DNA from: Levilinea saccharolytica
GTDB taxonomy: Bacteria > Chloroflexota > Anaerolineae > Anaerolineales > Anaerolineaceae
DNA length: 64,000 nucleotides
Direction of reading: 5' to 3'
Assembly (NCBI RefSeq): GCF_001306035.1
Contig: NZ_LGCM01000042.1
Location: 57,773 to 121,772, forward strand
The notes under the pieces are model-generated. The model did no database searches. It saw nothing but the letters and a program-made list of their open reading frames with translations, and had not been told where the DNA came from. This document shows positions 50,662 to 59,479 of the stretch, piece by piece (position 1 is the stretch's first letter; each line of letters starts with the position of its first letter). Both the position numbers and the translations under genes were made by a program.

Positions 50662-52329
50662 ATGAAAAAGCTACGCTGGCAACTGATCATCATATTCCTG
50701 ACCGGCCTGCTGGTCGGTATTTTGCTGTTGGCAGACCAGCCCGGCGGTCCGGTCACCAGTCTGACCCCGCAGCCTGCCCGCGGCGGTGTGTATACCGAGG
50801 CGCTGATCGGTTCGCTGCAGCGCCTGAACCCGGTGCTGGATTATGCTAACCCGGTGGATCGCGAGGTGAACCGCCTGATCTTCAGCGGGCTGGTGCGCTT
50901 TGATGCGCGCGGTGTGCCTGTGCCGGACCTGGCGGAGACCTACGGCATCGCCAAAGACGGCACGGTGTACAACTTTGCCCTCAAGCCGAACCTGCGCTGG
51001 CACGACGGCGAGCCGGTCACCGCGGACGACGTGGTTTTCACCATTGATCTGATCCGCACCGGCGGCGAATGGGTTCCGGAGGACATCCGCAGCTTCTGGG
51101 AAGAGATTGACGTCATTGTGCTCAGCGACACGGATTTGCAGTTCCGCCTGCCGGAGCCGTTTGCGCCCTTCCTGGACTACCTGGCCTTTGGCATCTTGCC
51201 CCAGCACATTTTGGGCGGCAAAACGCTGGAGCAGGTGGTGAACGAACCCTTCAATTTGCAGCCGGTGGGCACCGGCCCCTACCGCTTTGACCAACTGGTG
51301 GTGGAGGACGGCAAGATCACGGGTGTGATGCTGAAGGCCAACGAGCTGTATTACGAACAGCCTCCCTTCATTGAACAGTTTATCTTCCGCTACTACCCCG
51401 ATTCCGCGGCGGCTTTGCAGGCTTACCGCAACGAGGTGGTGCAGGGGATCGGCTACGTTTCGCCGGATGTGCTGCCGCAGGTGTTGGCCGAGCCGGATTT
51501 GGCGGTGTATTCCGGCCGTCAGCCGCAGCTTTCGATGGTGCTGTTCAACCACAAAGACCCTGAAGTGGCCTTTTTTGAGGATAAGGAAGTGCGCCAGGCC
51601 CTGCTGAAAGGCACCAACCGCCAATGGCTGGTGGACCGCCTGTTGGGCTCGCAGGCCATCGTGGCCGATGGGCCGATTATGCCGGGAACCTGGGCCTATT
51701 ACGATAATTTGCCGCACATTGATTTCGACGTGGAAGCGGCGCGCGCCCAGCTGAAGCGGGCCGGGTATGTGGAACCGGCGGAAGGCGACCCCATCCGCCA
51801 GAAGGACGGCCGCGCGCTCAGCTTTACCCTGCTGTACCCCGATACCGAATTGCACCGTCAAATTGCCGAGGTGATTCAGAAGAACTGGGGCGATTTGCAG
51901 GTGGACGTGAAGCTGGAGGCGGTGGCCTACGACCAGCTGGTGAATGAGCGCCTGGCCAACCGTGAATTTCAGGCGGCCCTGGTGGATTTGAACCTGACCC
52001 GCTCGCCCGACCCTGACCCCTATCCCTTCTGGGATCAGGCGCAGGCCACCGGCGGGCAGAATTATTCCCAGTGGGATAACCGCAACGCCAGCGAGTACCT
52101 GGAACAGGCGCGCGTGACCGCCGATTTGGGCGAGCGCGCCCGGCTGTACCGCAATTTTCAGGTAGTGTTCAGCGATGAAACCCCCGCGCTGACCCTGTAT
52201 TACCCGGTGTACACCTACGCGGTGGACCGCGGGGTACAGGGGGTGCAGATGGGGCCGCTGTTTGACAGCAGCGACCGCTTTGCCACGGCCGCGAAGTGGT
52301 TCATGCAGGCTACGGTGGGCGGGCAATAA
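50662..52329 (+). CDS. Extracellular solute-binding protein, family 5 (peptide/nickel type)
   Basis: A 555-residue exported protein held by an N-terminal membrane segment (5-26) without a lipobox Cys. The fold markers of SBP_bac_5 are present: RGGVYTEALIGSLQRLNPVLDYANPVDREVNRLIFSGLVRFD and LKPNLRWHDGEPVTADDVVFTIDLI, then GTGPYRF. It would capture oligopeptides or another small solute for an ABC importer. No permease or ATPase gene is adjacent; the next gene is an unknown 196-residue protein. The sequence around the start has only a weak RBS. Confidence 0.85.
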   Translation: MKKLRWQLIIIFLTGLLVGILLLADQPGGPVTSLTPQPARGGVYTEALIGSLQRLNPVLDYANPVDREVNRLIFSGLVRFDARGVPVPDLAETYGIAKDGTVYNFALKPNLRWHDGEPVTADDVVFTIDLIRTGGEWVPEDIRSFWEEIDVIVLSDTDLQFRLPEPFAPFLDYLAFGILPQHILGGKTLEQVVNEPFNLQPVGTGPYRFDQLVVEDGKITGVMLKANELYYEQPPFIEQFIFRYYPDSAAALQAYRNEVVQGIGYVSPDVLPQVLAEPDLAVYSGRQPQLSMVLFNHKDPEVAFFEDKEVRQALLKGTNRQWLVDRLLGSQAIVADGPIMPGTWAYYDNLPHIDFDVEAARAQLKRAGYVEPAEGDPIRQKDGRALSFTLLYPDTELHRQIAEVIQKNWGDLQVDVKLEAVAYDQLVNERLANREFQAALVDLNLTRSPDPDPYPFWDQAQATGGQNYSQWDNRNASEYLEQARVTADLGERARLYRNFQVVFSDETPALTLYYPVYTYAVDRGVQGVQMGPLFDSSDRFATAAKWFMQATVGGQ

Positions 52330-52358
52330 TCTTCAGCGGGTGAGATGGGAGGGGAAGC

Positions 52359-52949
52359 ATGGCGGCTTGGTGGGATCAAGACTTGCTCGTGGTGCGCGCG
52401 GCGGCGTATGAGCTGAAAGAATATTTGCTCGGGCGCACCTTGTATTGGCCGCTGTACGGCGCAAAAGCCCACGACGGCTTGCCCAGCCGCATCCAACGGC
52501 TGACCCCCGGCACGCTGATGTATAGCCAGCGGCGTTTGCTGGCGGCGCCCTTACCCGCGGCGGAACAGGCCCAGGCAGATGCCTGGAACGAGACGGTGGC
52601 TGCCACGCGCGAGGCCTGGAAAAGCCATTGGATTCAGAAATCCACCCAGGAATTTGCGGCCCGCCTGCGGCTGTGGCAGGCAGAGCTGCAGGAGCTGTTG
52701 GCCGAACCGCCGCGTTCACCCCAGACGTATGCCTTTGCGGTGCAGTGGCGCTGCTTGTTGGATCTGCTGGCAGACGAGATCCCCGCGGATACGCCCAACC
52801 TGACGGTGCTGACGGGGTTGGATCACCGGCTGCGGTTGGCGGGCCAGCCCGGCAGCTTCGTTTGGGCTGCGGTCCTGCAGCCGGCCTTTGACCCGCAGCG
52901 TTTTTGGTATCTCTACTTTCAAGTGCATCAGGCGGCAACACCCTCATGA
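52359..52949 (+). CDS. Hypothetical protein
   Basis: A 196-residue, mainly helical, soluble protein without signal peptide or a motif I recognise. Trp- and Leu-rich, with LYWPLYGAKAHDGLPSRIQRLTPGTLMYSQRRLLAAPL near 29-66. Codon use is like its neighbours and it overlaps the start of the adenosyltransferase gene by 4 bases (ATGA), so it is probably a real gene in that operon. Confidence 0.6.
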   Translation: MAAWWDQDLLVVRAAAYELKEYLLGRTLYWPLYGAKAHDGLPSRIQRLTPGTLMYSQRRLLAAPLPAAEQAQADAWNETVAATREAWKSHWIQKSTQEFAARLRLWQAELQELLAEPPRSPQTYAFAVQWRCLLDLLADEIPADTPNLTVLTGLDHRLRLAGQPGSFVWAAVLQPAFDPQRFWYLYFQVHQAATPS

Positions 52950-53494
52950 CCCGTTTTTACACACGCAAAGGCGATGACGGCACCACGGGCGTTTTGGGCC
53001 CGGGGCGGGTTTCCAAGACGGATGCGCGCATGGAAGCCCTGGGCAGCGTGGACGAGGCTTCGGCGGCCCTGGGCATGGTGCGCAGTTTTGCCCTGGGGCA
53101 AGACACCGCCGCGCTGGTGATGCAGGCGCAGCGCGACCTGTATGGGCTGATGGGTGAGGTGGCCGCCACCCCTGAAAACGCCGAGACCTTCCGGGCCATC
53201 ACCCCCCAGCGGGTGGCCTGGCTGGAGGCGCAGATTGATGCGCTCAGCGCGCAGGTGAGTCTGCCGCGCGAATTTATTGTGCCGGGGGATACGCGCCCTG
53301 GAGCTTTTTTGGCTTTGGCGCGCACGGTGGTGCGCCGGGCTGAACGGCGCGTGGCCGTGCTGGTGGAAGCCGGGGAACTGCAAAACCCCGAGCTGCTGCG
53401 CTATTTGAACCGCTTGTCTTCATTATGTTTTGTGTTGGAGTTATACGAATCTCAGGCGGCGGGCCGCGCTGGCCCGACGCTGGCCAAAGATTAA
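52946..53494 (+). CDS. Cob(I)alamin adenosyltransferase, PduO type
   Basis: A 182-residue enzyme transferring adenosyl from ATP to cob(I)alamin. The ATP-binding N-terminus MTRFYTRKGDDGTTGVLG and the helix bundle motifs (RVSKTDARMEALGSVDEASAALG; FIVPGDTRPGAFLALARTVVRRAERR; LLRYLNRLSSLCFVLELYE) are diagnostic. Start ATG 52946 overlaps the upstream stop. Adenosylcobalamin is the cofactor of ethanolamine ammonia-lyase, whose small subunit is encoded at 62994. Confidence 0.93.
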   Translation: MTRFYTRKGDDGTTGVLGPGRVSKTDARMEALGSVDEASAALGMVRSFALGQDTAALVMQAQRDLYGLMGEVAATPENAETFRAITPQRVAWLEAQIDALSAQVSLPREFIVPGDTRPGAFLALARTVVRRAERRVAVLVEAGELQNPELLRYLNRLSSLCFVLELYESQAAGRAGPTLAKD

Positions 53495-53501
53495 GGATGG
53501 T

Positions 53502-54230
53502 ATGACAGGTACTTTATTAAATACGGCTGCGGTGGTGTTGGGGGGTGTTTTGGGTACAGTCTTGGGCGACCGGCTTCCTGTGCGTTTTCGGCAAACGGTG
53601 ATTTCGGGTTTGGGCCTTTTTACGCTGTTATACGGCGTGCAGATGTTCCTGAAGACACAAAATTCGATGCTGGTGCTCGCCAGCGTGCTGGTGGGGGCGG
53701 TGTTGGGCGAGTGGTGGCAGATTGAAAAAGGGCTGGAATGGATCGGCAAGGCCCTGGAGCGGCGCTTTATGCCCGCCGAGGACGGCTCCGGCGCGGTATC
53801 GGGGCAGTCGCGCTTTTTGCGCGGGTTCATGACGGCCTCGCTGGTCTTCTGCGTGGGGCCGGTGGCCATTTTAGGCTCGATTCAAGACGGCCTAACCGGC
53901 GATATCAGCCTGCTGGCGATCAAATCGGCCCTGGACCTGGTGATGGCGCTGGCCTTTTCGGCTTCGCTGGGGGTGGGTGTGGCTTTCTCCGCGTTGATCA
54001 TTCTGGCCTATCAGGGCGGGCTGAGCCTGCTGGCGGCCCAGGCCCAAACGCTGGTGACGGCGCCGATGATGACCGAGATGACGGCGGTGGGGGGCGTGCT
54101 GCTGGTGGCGGTGGCGGTGAGCGGGATTTTGGAGCTGCGGCCGGTGCGCACCGGCAACATGCTGCCGTCGCTGATCGTGGCCCCGTTGGCGGTGGCGGTG
54201 ATGGCGCTCTTGGGGGTGACTCTGCCTTAA
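53502..54230 (+). CDS. DUF554 (YqgA-like) membrane protein
   Basis: A 242-residue protein with about six to seven membrane segments. The N-terminal MTGTLLNTAAVVLGGVLGTVLGDRLPVRFRQTVISGLGL and central FCVGPVAILGSIQDGLTGDISLLAIKSALD match the DUF554 family, whose function is unknown. ATG 53502, 7 bases after the adenosyltransferase stop. Confidence 0.85.
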   Translation: MTGTLLNTAAVVLGGVLGTVLGDRLPVRFRQTVISGLGLFTLLYGVQMFLKTQNSMLVLASVLVGAVLGEWWQIEKGLEWIGKALERRFMPAEDGSGAVSGQSRFLRGFMTASLVFCVGPVAILGSIQDGLTGDISLLAIKSALDLVMALAFSASLGVGVAFSALIILAYQGGLSLLAAQAQTLVTAPMMTEMTAVGGVLLVAVAVSGILELRPVRTGNMLPSLIVAPLAVAVMALLGVTLP

Positions 54231-54268
54231 GCTGGCAAAATTGCGGGGAACAATCCGGGCTGGGTCAT

Positions 54269-54299
54269 GATATAATGGATGTATCGTATACCATATATC
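54269..54299. promoter_or_regulatory. -10 region and imperfect dyad upstream of the PFOR gene
   Basis: TATAAT (54271-54276) lies inside an imperfect inverted repeat whose outer arms are GATATAATGG (54269-54278) and CCATATATC (54291-54299), with one extra A in the left arm. A regulator bound here would cover the -10. The gene starts 48 bases downstream at 54348. No matching -35 is seen, as expected for an activated promoter. Confidence 0.5.
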
Positions 54300-54347
54300 T
54301 TTGACCCGGCCTGATTTTTTGTATTCCCCTTTCTCCCCGGAGGATCC

Positions 54348-57300
54348 ATGACAACTGAAAAGACAGTAACCGTTGATGCCAATGAGGCAACTGCTTATGT
54401 TGCCTACCGCACGAACGAGGTCATCGCCATTTATCCCATTACGCCCTCCTCCGGGATGGGCGAGCTTTCGGATGAGTGGGCGGCGGCGAACATCCCCAAT
54501 GTGTGGGGCAGCGTGCCCCTGGTGGCTGAAATGCAGGCCGAAGGTGGGGCGGCGGGCGCGGTGCACGGCTCGCTGCAGACCGGTGCGCTGACCACCACCT
54601 TCACCGCCTCGCAGGGCCTGCTGTTGATGATCCCCAACATGTATAAGATCGCCGGTGAATTGACCTCGACGGTCTTTCACGTTTCGGCGCGGGCGCTTTC
54701 GTATCAGGCCATTTCCATCTACGGCGATCATTCGGATGTGATGGCCACGCGGGCCACGGGTTTTGCCCTGATGGCTTCGCGCTCGGTGCAGGAAGCCCAC
54801 GATATGGCGCTGATCTGCCAGGCAGCCACGCTGCGGGCGCGGGTTCCCTTCCTGCACTTCTTTGACGGCTTCCGCACCTCGCATGAGGTCAACAAAATCA
54901 CCCTGATCCCCGAAGATGTGATGCGCACAATGATGGATCCGGCTTTGGTGGCGGCCCACCGCACGCGGGCCTTAAACCCGGAGCGGGCCTTCATCCGCGG
55001 CACACTGCAAAACCAGGACGTGTATTTCCAGGGACGCGAGTCGGTCAACCCGTTTTACGCGGCTTGCCCAGAGCATGTGCAGGCGGCCATGGATCAATTT
55101 GCGGCGCTCACGGGCCGCGCCTATCACCTGTTTGATTACGCCGGTGCGCCGGATGCGGAGCGGGTGATTGTGATCATGGGTTCGGGTGCCGAGACGGCCG
55201 AAGAGACGGCGCGCGTTCTGGCGGCGCGGGGCGAGAAGGTGGGCGTGTTGACGGTGCATTTGTTCCGGCCCTTCTCCATCGCGCATTTCATCCAGGCTCT
55301 GCCGTCCACGGTGCGCACCCTGGCGGTGTTGGACCGCACCAAAGAGGCCGGTTCCAGCGGCGAGCCGCTCTACCTGGATGTGGTGGCGGCAGTGCAGGAA
55401 GCCGCGGCCGAAGGCACGAGCCCCTTTGTTAATCCTCCGCGGATTTTGGGCGGGCGCTACGGCCTGGCCTCGAAAGAATTTACGCCGGGCATGGTGCAGG
55501 GCATTTTTGCCGAGATGGCCAAAGCCAAACCCAAGAACCATTTCACTGTGGGCATTCACGACGACGTCAGCCACACCAGCCTGAGCTATGACCCCACCTT
55601 CTCCATTGAGGGGGACGAGACGGTGCGCTGCGTGTTCTTTGGCCTGGGCGCGGACGGCACGGTGGGCGCCAACAAGAACTCCATCAAGATCATCAGCGAA
55701 GAGGGCGGCAATTTTGGTCAGGGCTACTTTGTGTACGATTCCAAGAAGTCCGGCTCGGTGACCGTTTCGCATCTGCGCTTTGGCCCCAAGCCCATTCGCG
55801 CCCCCTATCTGATCGGGGAAGGCGACGCCAATTTTGTGGCCTGCCATAACTTCTCCTTCCTGGAGCGCTTTGACATGCTCAAGTATTCCCGCCCGGGCAG
55901 CGTGTTCCTGCTGAACAGCCTGTACGGGCCGGAAGCGGTGTGGGATCACCTGCCGCGCGAGGTGCAGCAGGCGTTGGTGGAAAAGAAACTGAAATTCTAC
56001 GTGATTGACGCGCACCATGTGGCCGAGGCGTCGGGCATGGGCAGCCGCATCAACACCATCATGCAGACCTGCTTCTTCGCCATCAGCGGCGTGCTGCCGC
56101 GGGAGGAGGCCATCGCCCAGATCAAGAAATCCATCAAGAAGACCTACGGCAAGCGCGGCGAAACGGTGGTGCGGCAGAACTTTGAGGCGGTGGACAACAC
56201 CCTTTCGAACCTGAAGGAAGTGGCTGTTCCGGCGCAGGTGAGCAGCGCGTTTGGCATGCGCGCGGCCATGTCTGAATCGGCCCCGGCCTATGTGCGCGAG
56301 GTGTTGGGCGAAATTTTGATCAACAACGGCGACGCCCTGCCGGTGAGCAGGATGTCGGCGGACGGCACCTACCCCTCCGGTACGGCCCAGTATGAAAAGC
56401 GCAATATCGCGCTGGAAATTCCCACCTGGGCTTCGGAACTGTGCATTCAATGCGGCAAGTGCGCTTTGGTGTGCCCGCACGCCAGCATCCGCATGAAGGT
56501 GTATGCGCCGGAGGCTTTGGCGGGCGCGCCAGAGACCTTCCGCTCGATGGACGCCAATTTCAAAGAATTCCCGGGGATGCGCTTCACCATTCAGGTGGCG
56601 CCCGAAGACTGCACAGGCTGCGGCCTGTGCGTGGAAGTCTGCCCGGCCAAAGATAAGGCACAGACGGGGCGCAAGGCCCTGAACATGGCCCCGCAGCCGC
56701 CCCTGCGCGAGACGGAGCGGGCGAACTGGGAGTTCTTCCTGCAGCTGCCGGAGGCGGACCGCACGGCCTTCCAACCCACCACGGTGAAAAATTCTCAGCT
56801 GCTCCAGCCGCTGTTTGAGTTCTCGGGGGCTTGCGCGGGCTGCGGCGAAACGCCGTATGTCAAGCTGGTCTCGCAGCTCTTCGGCGACCGCGCCATCATC
56901 GCCAACGCCACGGGCTGCTCCTCGGTGTACGGCGGCAGCCTGCCCACCACGCCGTGGTCGGCCAACCGCGACGGACGCGGCCCGGCCTGGTCGAACTCGT
57001 TGTTTGAGGATAACGCCGAATTTGGCCTGGGCATGCGCCTTTCGGTGGAAAAGCAGAACGGCTTTGCCCGCGAACTGGTGAAACAGCTGGCCGGTGAAAT
57101 TGGCACGGTGCTGGCCGACGGACTTTTGGGAGCGGAGCAGAGCACGGAAAGCGGCCTGCGCGCCCAACGGGAACGCGTGGCGGCCTTGAAAGATCGGCTG
57201 GTGATGATGAAAGACCCGCGGGCAGGCATGCTGATGGGCGTGGCGGATGCGCTGATCCGCAAGAGTGTGTGGCTCATCGGCGGCGACGGTTGGGCCTACG

Positions 57301-57935
57301 ACATCGGCTACGGCGGTTTGGACCACGTGCTGGCCAGCCCCTACAACATCAACGCTCTGGTGCTGGACACCGAAGTGTATTCCAACACCGGCGGGCAGGC
57401 TTCTAAAGCTACGCCGCGCGCGGCGGTGGCCAAATTTGCCGCCAGCGGCAAAGGCATGGGCAAGAAAGACCTGGGCATGATCGCCATGTCTTACGGGCAT
57501 ATCTATGTGGCGCGGGTGGCGCTGGGGGCCAACGACGCGCAGGCGCTGCGGGCTTTCCTGGAAGCGGATGCCTATGACGGCCCGTCTTTGATCATCGCCT
57601 ATTCGCACTGCATCGCCCACGGCATTGACATGAAAGAGGGCCTCCAGCAGCAAAAACTGGCCGTACAGGCCGGGGTTTGGCCGCTGTACCGCTTCAACCC
57701 GGCTCTGGCGCGCGAGGGCAAACCGCCGCTGGCGATTGATTCCAAGGCGCCGACTATTCCGGTGGAAGATTATGCCTACCGCGAAACGCGCTACCGCATG
57801 CTGACCATCAGCAACGAGGCCCGCGCCGAAGAGCTGATGCAGGCGGCCAATGAGGATGCGCGCTTCCGCTGGGAGCGGCTGCAAAAGCTGGCGGCAGCTT
57901 ACGCTGAGTTGAGCGCGCTGACCAGCGAATCCTAG
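54348..57935 (+). CDS. nifJ: Pyruvate:ferredoxin (flavodoxin) oxidoreductase, single-chain
   Basis: A 1195-residue homodimeric PFOR: pyruvate plus CoA to acetyl-CoA, CO2 and reduced ferredoxin, in the cytoplasm. Domains in order: pyruvate-binding (IAIYPITPSSGMGELSDEWA, 24-43), transketolase-like, the gamma domain (VRCVFFGLGADGTVGANKNSIKII), a 2x[4Fe-4S] domain with cysteines 699/702/705/709 and 755/758/761/765, and the TPP domain with Cys829 and Cys832 plus GDGWAYDIGYGGLDH. The length is full. RBS GGAGG precedes ATG 54348. It is oxygen-sensitive in most organisms, so it indicates anaerobic or facultative metabolism. Confidence 0.95.
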   Translation: MTTEKTVTVDANEATAYVAYRTNEVIAIYPITPSSGMGELSDEWAAANIPNVWGSVPLVAEMQAEGGAAGAVHGSLQTGALTTTFTASQGLLLMIPNMYKIAGELTSTVFHVSARALSYQAISIYGDHSDVMATRATGFALMASRSVQEAHDMALICQAATLRARVPFLHFFDGFRTSHEVNKITLIPEDVMRTMMDPALVAAHRTRALNPERAFIRGTLQNQDVYFQGRESVNPFYAACPEHVQAAMDQFAALTGRAYHLFDYAGAPDAERVIVIMGSGAETAEETARVLAARGEKVGVLTVHLFRPFSIAHFIQALPSTVRTLAVLDRTKEAGSSGEPLYLDVVAAVQEAAAEGTSPFVNPPRILGGRYGLASKEFTPGMVQGIFAEMAKAKPKNHFTVGIHDDVSHTSLSYDPTFSIEGDETVRCVFFGLGADGTVGANKNSIKIISEEGGNFGQGYFVYDSKKSGSVTVSHLRFGPKPIRAPYLIGEGDANFVACHNFSFLERFDMLKYSRPGSVFLLNSLYGPEAVWDHLPREVQQALVEKKLKFYVIDAHHVAEASGMGSRINTIMQTCFFAISGVLPREEAIAQIKKSIKKTYGKRGETVVRQNFEAVDNTLSNLKEVAVPAQVSSAFGMRAAMSESAPAYVREVLGEILINNGDALPVSRMSADGTYPSGTAQYEKRNIALEIPTWASELCIQCGKCALVCPHASIRMKVYAPEALAGAPETFRSMDANFKEFPGMRFTIQVAPEDCTGCGLCVEVCPAKDKAQTGRKALNMAPQPPLRETERANWEFFLQLPEADRTAFQPTTVKNSQLLQPLFEFSGACAGCGETPYVKLVSQLFGDRAIIANATGCSSVYGGSLPTTPWSANRDGRGPAWSNSLFEDNAEFGLGMRLSVEKQNGFARELVKQLAGEIGTVLADGLLGAEQSTESGLRAQRERVAALKDRLVMMKDPRAGMLMGVADALIRKSVWLIGGDGWAYDIGYGGLDHVLASPYNINALVLDTEVYSNTGGQASKATPRAAVAKFAASGKGMGKKDLGMIAMSYGHIYVARVALGANDAQALRAFLEADAYDGPSLIIAYSHCIAHGIDMKEGLQQQKLAVQAGVWPLYRFNPALAREGKPPLAIDSKAPTIPVEDYAYRETRYRMLTISNEARAEELMQAANEDARFRWERLQKLAAAYAELSALTSES

Positions 57936-57960
57936 TTCTTGATTAGGGTGTGATACTGGA

Positions 57961-57994
57961 ATTCTGCCTCGCCTCCACCGAGGCGGGGCAGAAT
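57961..57994 (+). terminator. Terminator-like hairpin after the PFOR gene
   Basis: A long, nearly perfect inverted repeat, ATTCTGCC...GGCAGAAT outside and GCCTC/GAGGC inside, 26 bases after the stop codon. It is followed by only TT, so termination efficiency is unclear. Confidence 0.6.
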
Positions 57995-58059
57995 TTCCGG
58001 ATCGGAGTATGATCATCCTCATATATCGGTTGCATAATGGGCATTTTGGGGTTAATATT

Positions 58060-58166
58060 AGGGTATCCTCTCTGCGGGATGTGGGTGTTTTAAAGGGAGG
58101 TCCGTACAAACGGATGAACCCTATCCCCTGGTGATACCCTTGAAACATTCAAGGAGGTGATCCCCC
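58060..58166 (+). ncRNA. Structured 5' leader RNA of the ABC importer operon (riboswitch-like, class unknown)
   Basis: The 329-base gap 57936-58264 contains no gene. P1 would be AGGGTATC (58060-58067) with GATACCCT (58133-58140). Inside it, GGGAT-GT-GGGT (58076-58086) pairs with ACCC-T-ATCCC (58118-58127), and TCCGT/ACGGA (58101-58105/58110-58114) forms a hairpin. A second hairpin, CCTTGAA (58138-58144) / TTCAAGG (58148-58154), shares three bases with P1, so the two exclude each other. Its 3' arm covers the start of AAGGAGGTGATCC (58151-58163), the exact complement of the 16S rRNA 3' end. The remaining leader to 58264 has no further structure I trust. I cannot match a known riboswitch class. 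Confidence 0.5.
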
Positions 58167-58264
58167 GAAGCCGAAAAATCAAACGTATTCCGTTCTAGCA
58201 GCCCGCTGAGGCTGCGCCTTCAATGTTCAACCTTTAGATTCGTTCGGAAAGAGAAGAGAACCTT

Positions 58265-59479
58265 ATGAAAAAGAACTTGTTGGTCACGCTGAGTTTGCTG
58301 GTGATGGTGGCGATGGTTTTGGCCGCCTGCACCCCCGCTGCAACCCCTGCCCCGGCTGAACCTGCCGCCCCGGCTGCCCCGGCTGAACCCGCTGCCCCCG
58401 CCGAACCGGCTGCTCCCGCCGAACCGGCTGCTCCGGCTGCTGAAGCCACCGGCATGGATGCTCTGATCGCTGCGGCCAAAGCCGAAGGCGAGCTGACCGT
58501 CATCGCTCTGCCCCGCGACTGGGCGAACTATGGCGAAATGATTGACACCTTCTCCGCGAAATACGGGATCAAGGTTAATGAACTGGACCCCAACGCCGGC
58601 TCCGGCGATGAACTCCAGGCCATTCGCGCCAACAAAGACAACAAAGGCCCCCAGGCTCCGGACGTGATTGACGTGGGTCTGTCCTTTGGCCCCATCGCCA
58701 AAGACGAAGGGCTGATCACCCCCTACAAAGTGGCCACCTGGGATTCGATCCCCGAGAATTTGAAAGACGCTGAAGGCTACTGGTACGGCGATTATTACGG
58801 CGTGCTGGCGTTCGAAATCAACAAGAGCGCTGTCACCGATCTGCCCAAAGACTGGGCTGACCTGCTGGATCCCAAGTACAACGGTCAGGTAGCCCTGGGC
58901 GGCGACCCCCGCACCTCCAACATGGCGATCCTGTCCATCGCGGCTGCGGCGCTGGCCAACGGCGGCAAGATCGAAGAACCCCAGGCTGGCCTGGATTACT
59001 TTGACAAGATGAACAAAGCCGGCAATTTCGTCCCGGTCATCGCCAAACCCGGCACGATTGCTTCCGGCGAAACCCCCATCGCCATGATGTGGGACTACCT
59101 GGCCCTGGCCGACCGCGACAGCTTTGCGGCCAACCCGGAAATCGAAGTGGTCATCCCCAAGAGCGGTGTGGTTGCGGGCGTGTACGTTCAGGCCATCAGC
59201 GCCTATGCCCCGCACCCGAATGCGGCCAAGTTGTGGATGGAATTCCTCTACTCGGATGAAGGTCAGAATATTTGGCTGAAGGGCTATGTGCACCCCATTC
59301 GCTACAACGACATGGTTGCGCGCAATGTGGTCCCGGCTGAACTGGCCGCCAAACTGCCTCCGGCGGAATACTACGCCACGGCCGTGTTCCCCACCCTGGA
59401 ACAGCAGGATGCGCTGAAGGCTGCTGTTGCCGAAGGTTGGGACAAGGTTGTGGGCGTCGAAGTCAAAGCCGCCCCGTAA
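58265..59479 (+). CDS. ABC importer substrate-binding lipoprotein (family 1, PotD/AfuA-like)
   Basis: A 404-residue lipoprotein: signal peptide 1-20 with lipobox LAAC (Cys21), then a linker of tandem APAEPAAP-type repeats (24-58), then a bilobed binding protein from about 62. The mature part has ELTVIALPRDWANYGEMIDTFSAKYGIKV and later MMWDYLALAD, as in iron, polyamine or aminoethylphosphonate-type binding proteins. The ligand is not clear. A 329-base leader with possible RNA structure precedes it. Two permeases and an ATPase follow in one operon. Confidence 0.88.
   Translation: MKKNLLVTLSLLVMVAMVLAACTPAATPAPAEPAAPAAPAEPAAPAEPAAPAEPAAPAAEATGMDALIAAAKAEGELTVIALPRDWANYGEMIDTFSAKYGIKVNELDPNAGSGDELQAIRANKDNKGPQAPDVIDVGLSFGPIAKDEGLITPYKVATWDSIPENLKDAEGYWYGDYYGVLAFEINKSAVTDLPKDWADLLDPKYNGQVALGGDPRTSNMAILSIAAAALANGGKIEEPQAGLDYFDKMNKAGNFVPVIAKPGTIASGETPIAMMWDYLALADRDSFAANPEIEVVIPKSGVVAGVYVQAISAYAPHPNAAKLWMEFLYSDEGQNIWLKGYVHPIRYNDMVARNVVPAELAAKLPPAEYYATAVFPTLEQQDALKAAVAEGWDKVVGVEVKAAP

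Noticed and set aside
50671..52326. A 551-codon frame antisense to the solute-binding protein gene, and a 487-codon one antisense to the importer ATPase (61184-62647)
   Set aside because: Both mirror well-defined genes and show no domain or start signal of their own.
54972..58148. A 1058-codon frame antisense to the PFOR gene
   Set aside because: The sense strand encodes a complete PFOR with every cofactor motif. The antisense product is His/Arg/Ala-rich low-quality text, typical of shadows in high-GC genes.
58151..58163. Fragment of an antisense 16S rRNA gene
   Set aside because: The match to the complement of the 16S 3' end stops after 13 bases; the following CCCGAAGCC does not continue the rRNA sequence.
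58060..58264. Cobalamin riboswitch before the ABC importer, given PduO and EutC nearby
   Set aside because: The B12-box pattern (GCCACTG type) is not present in the leader.
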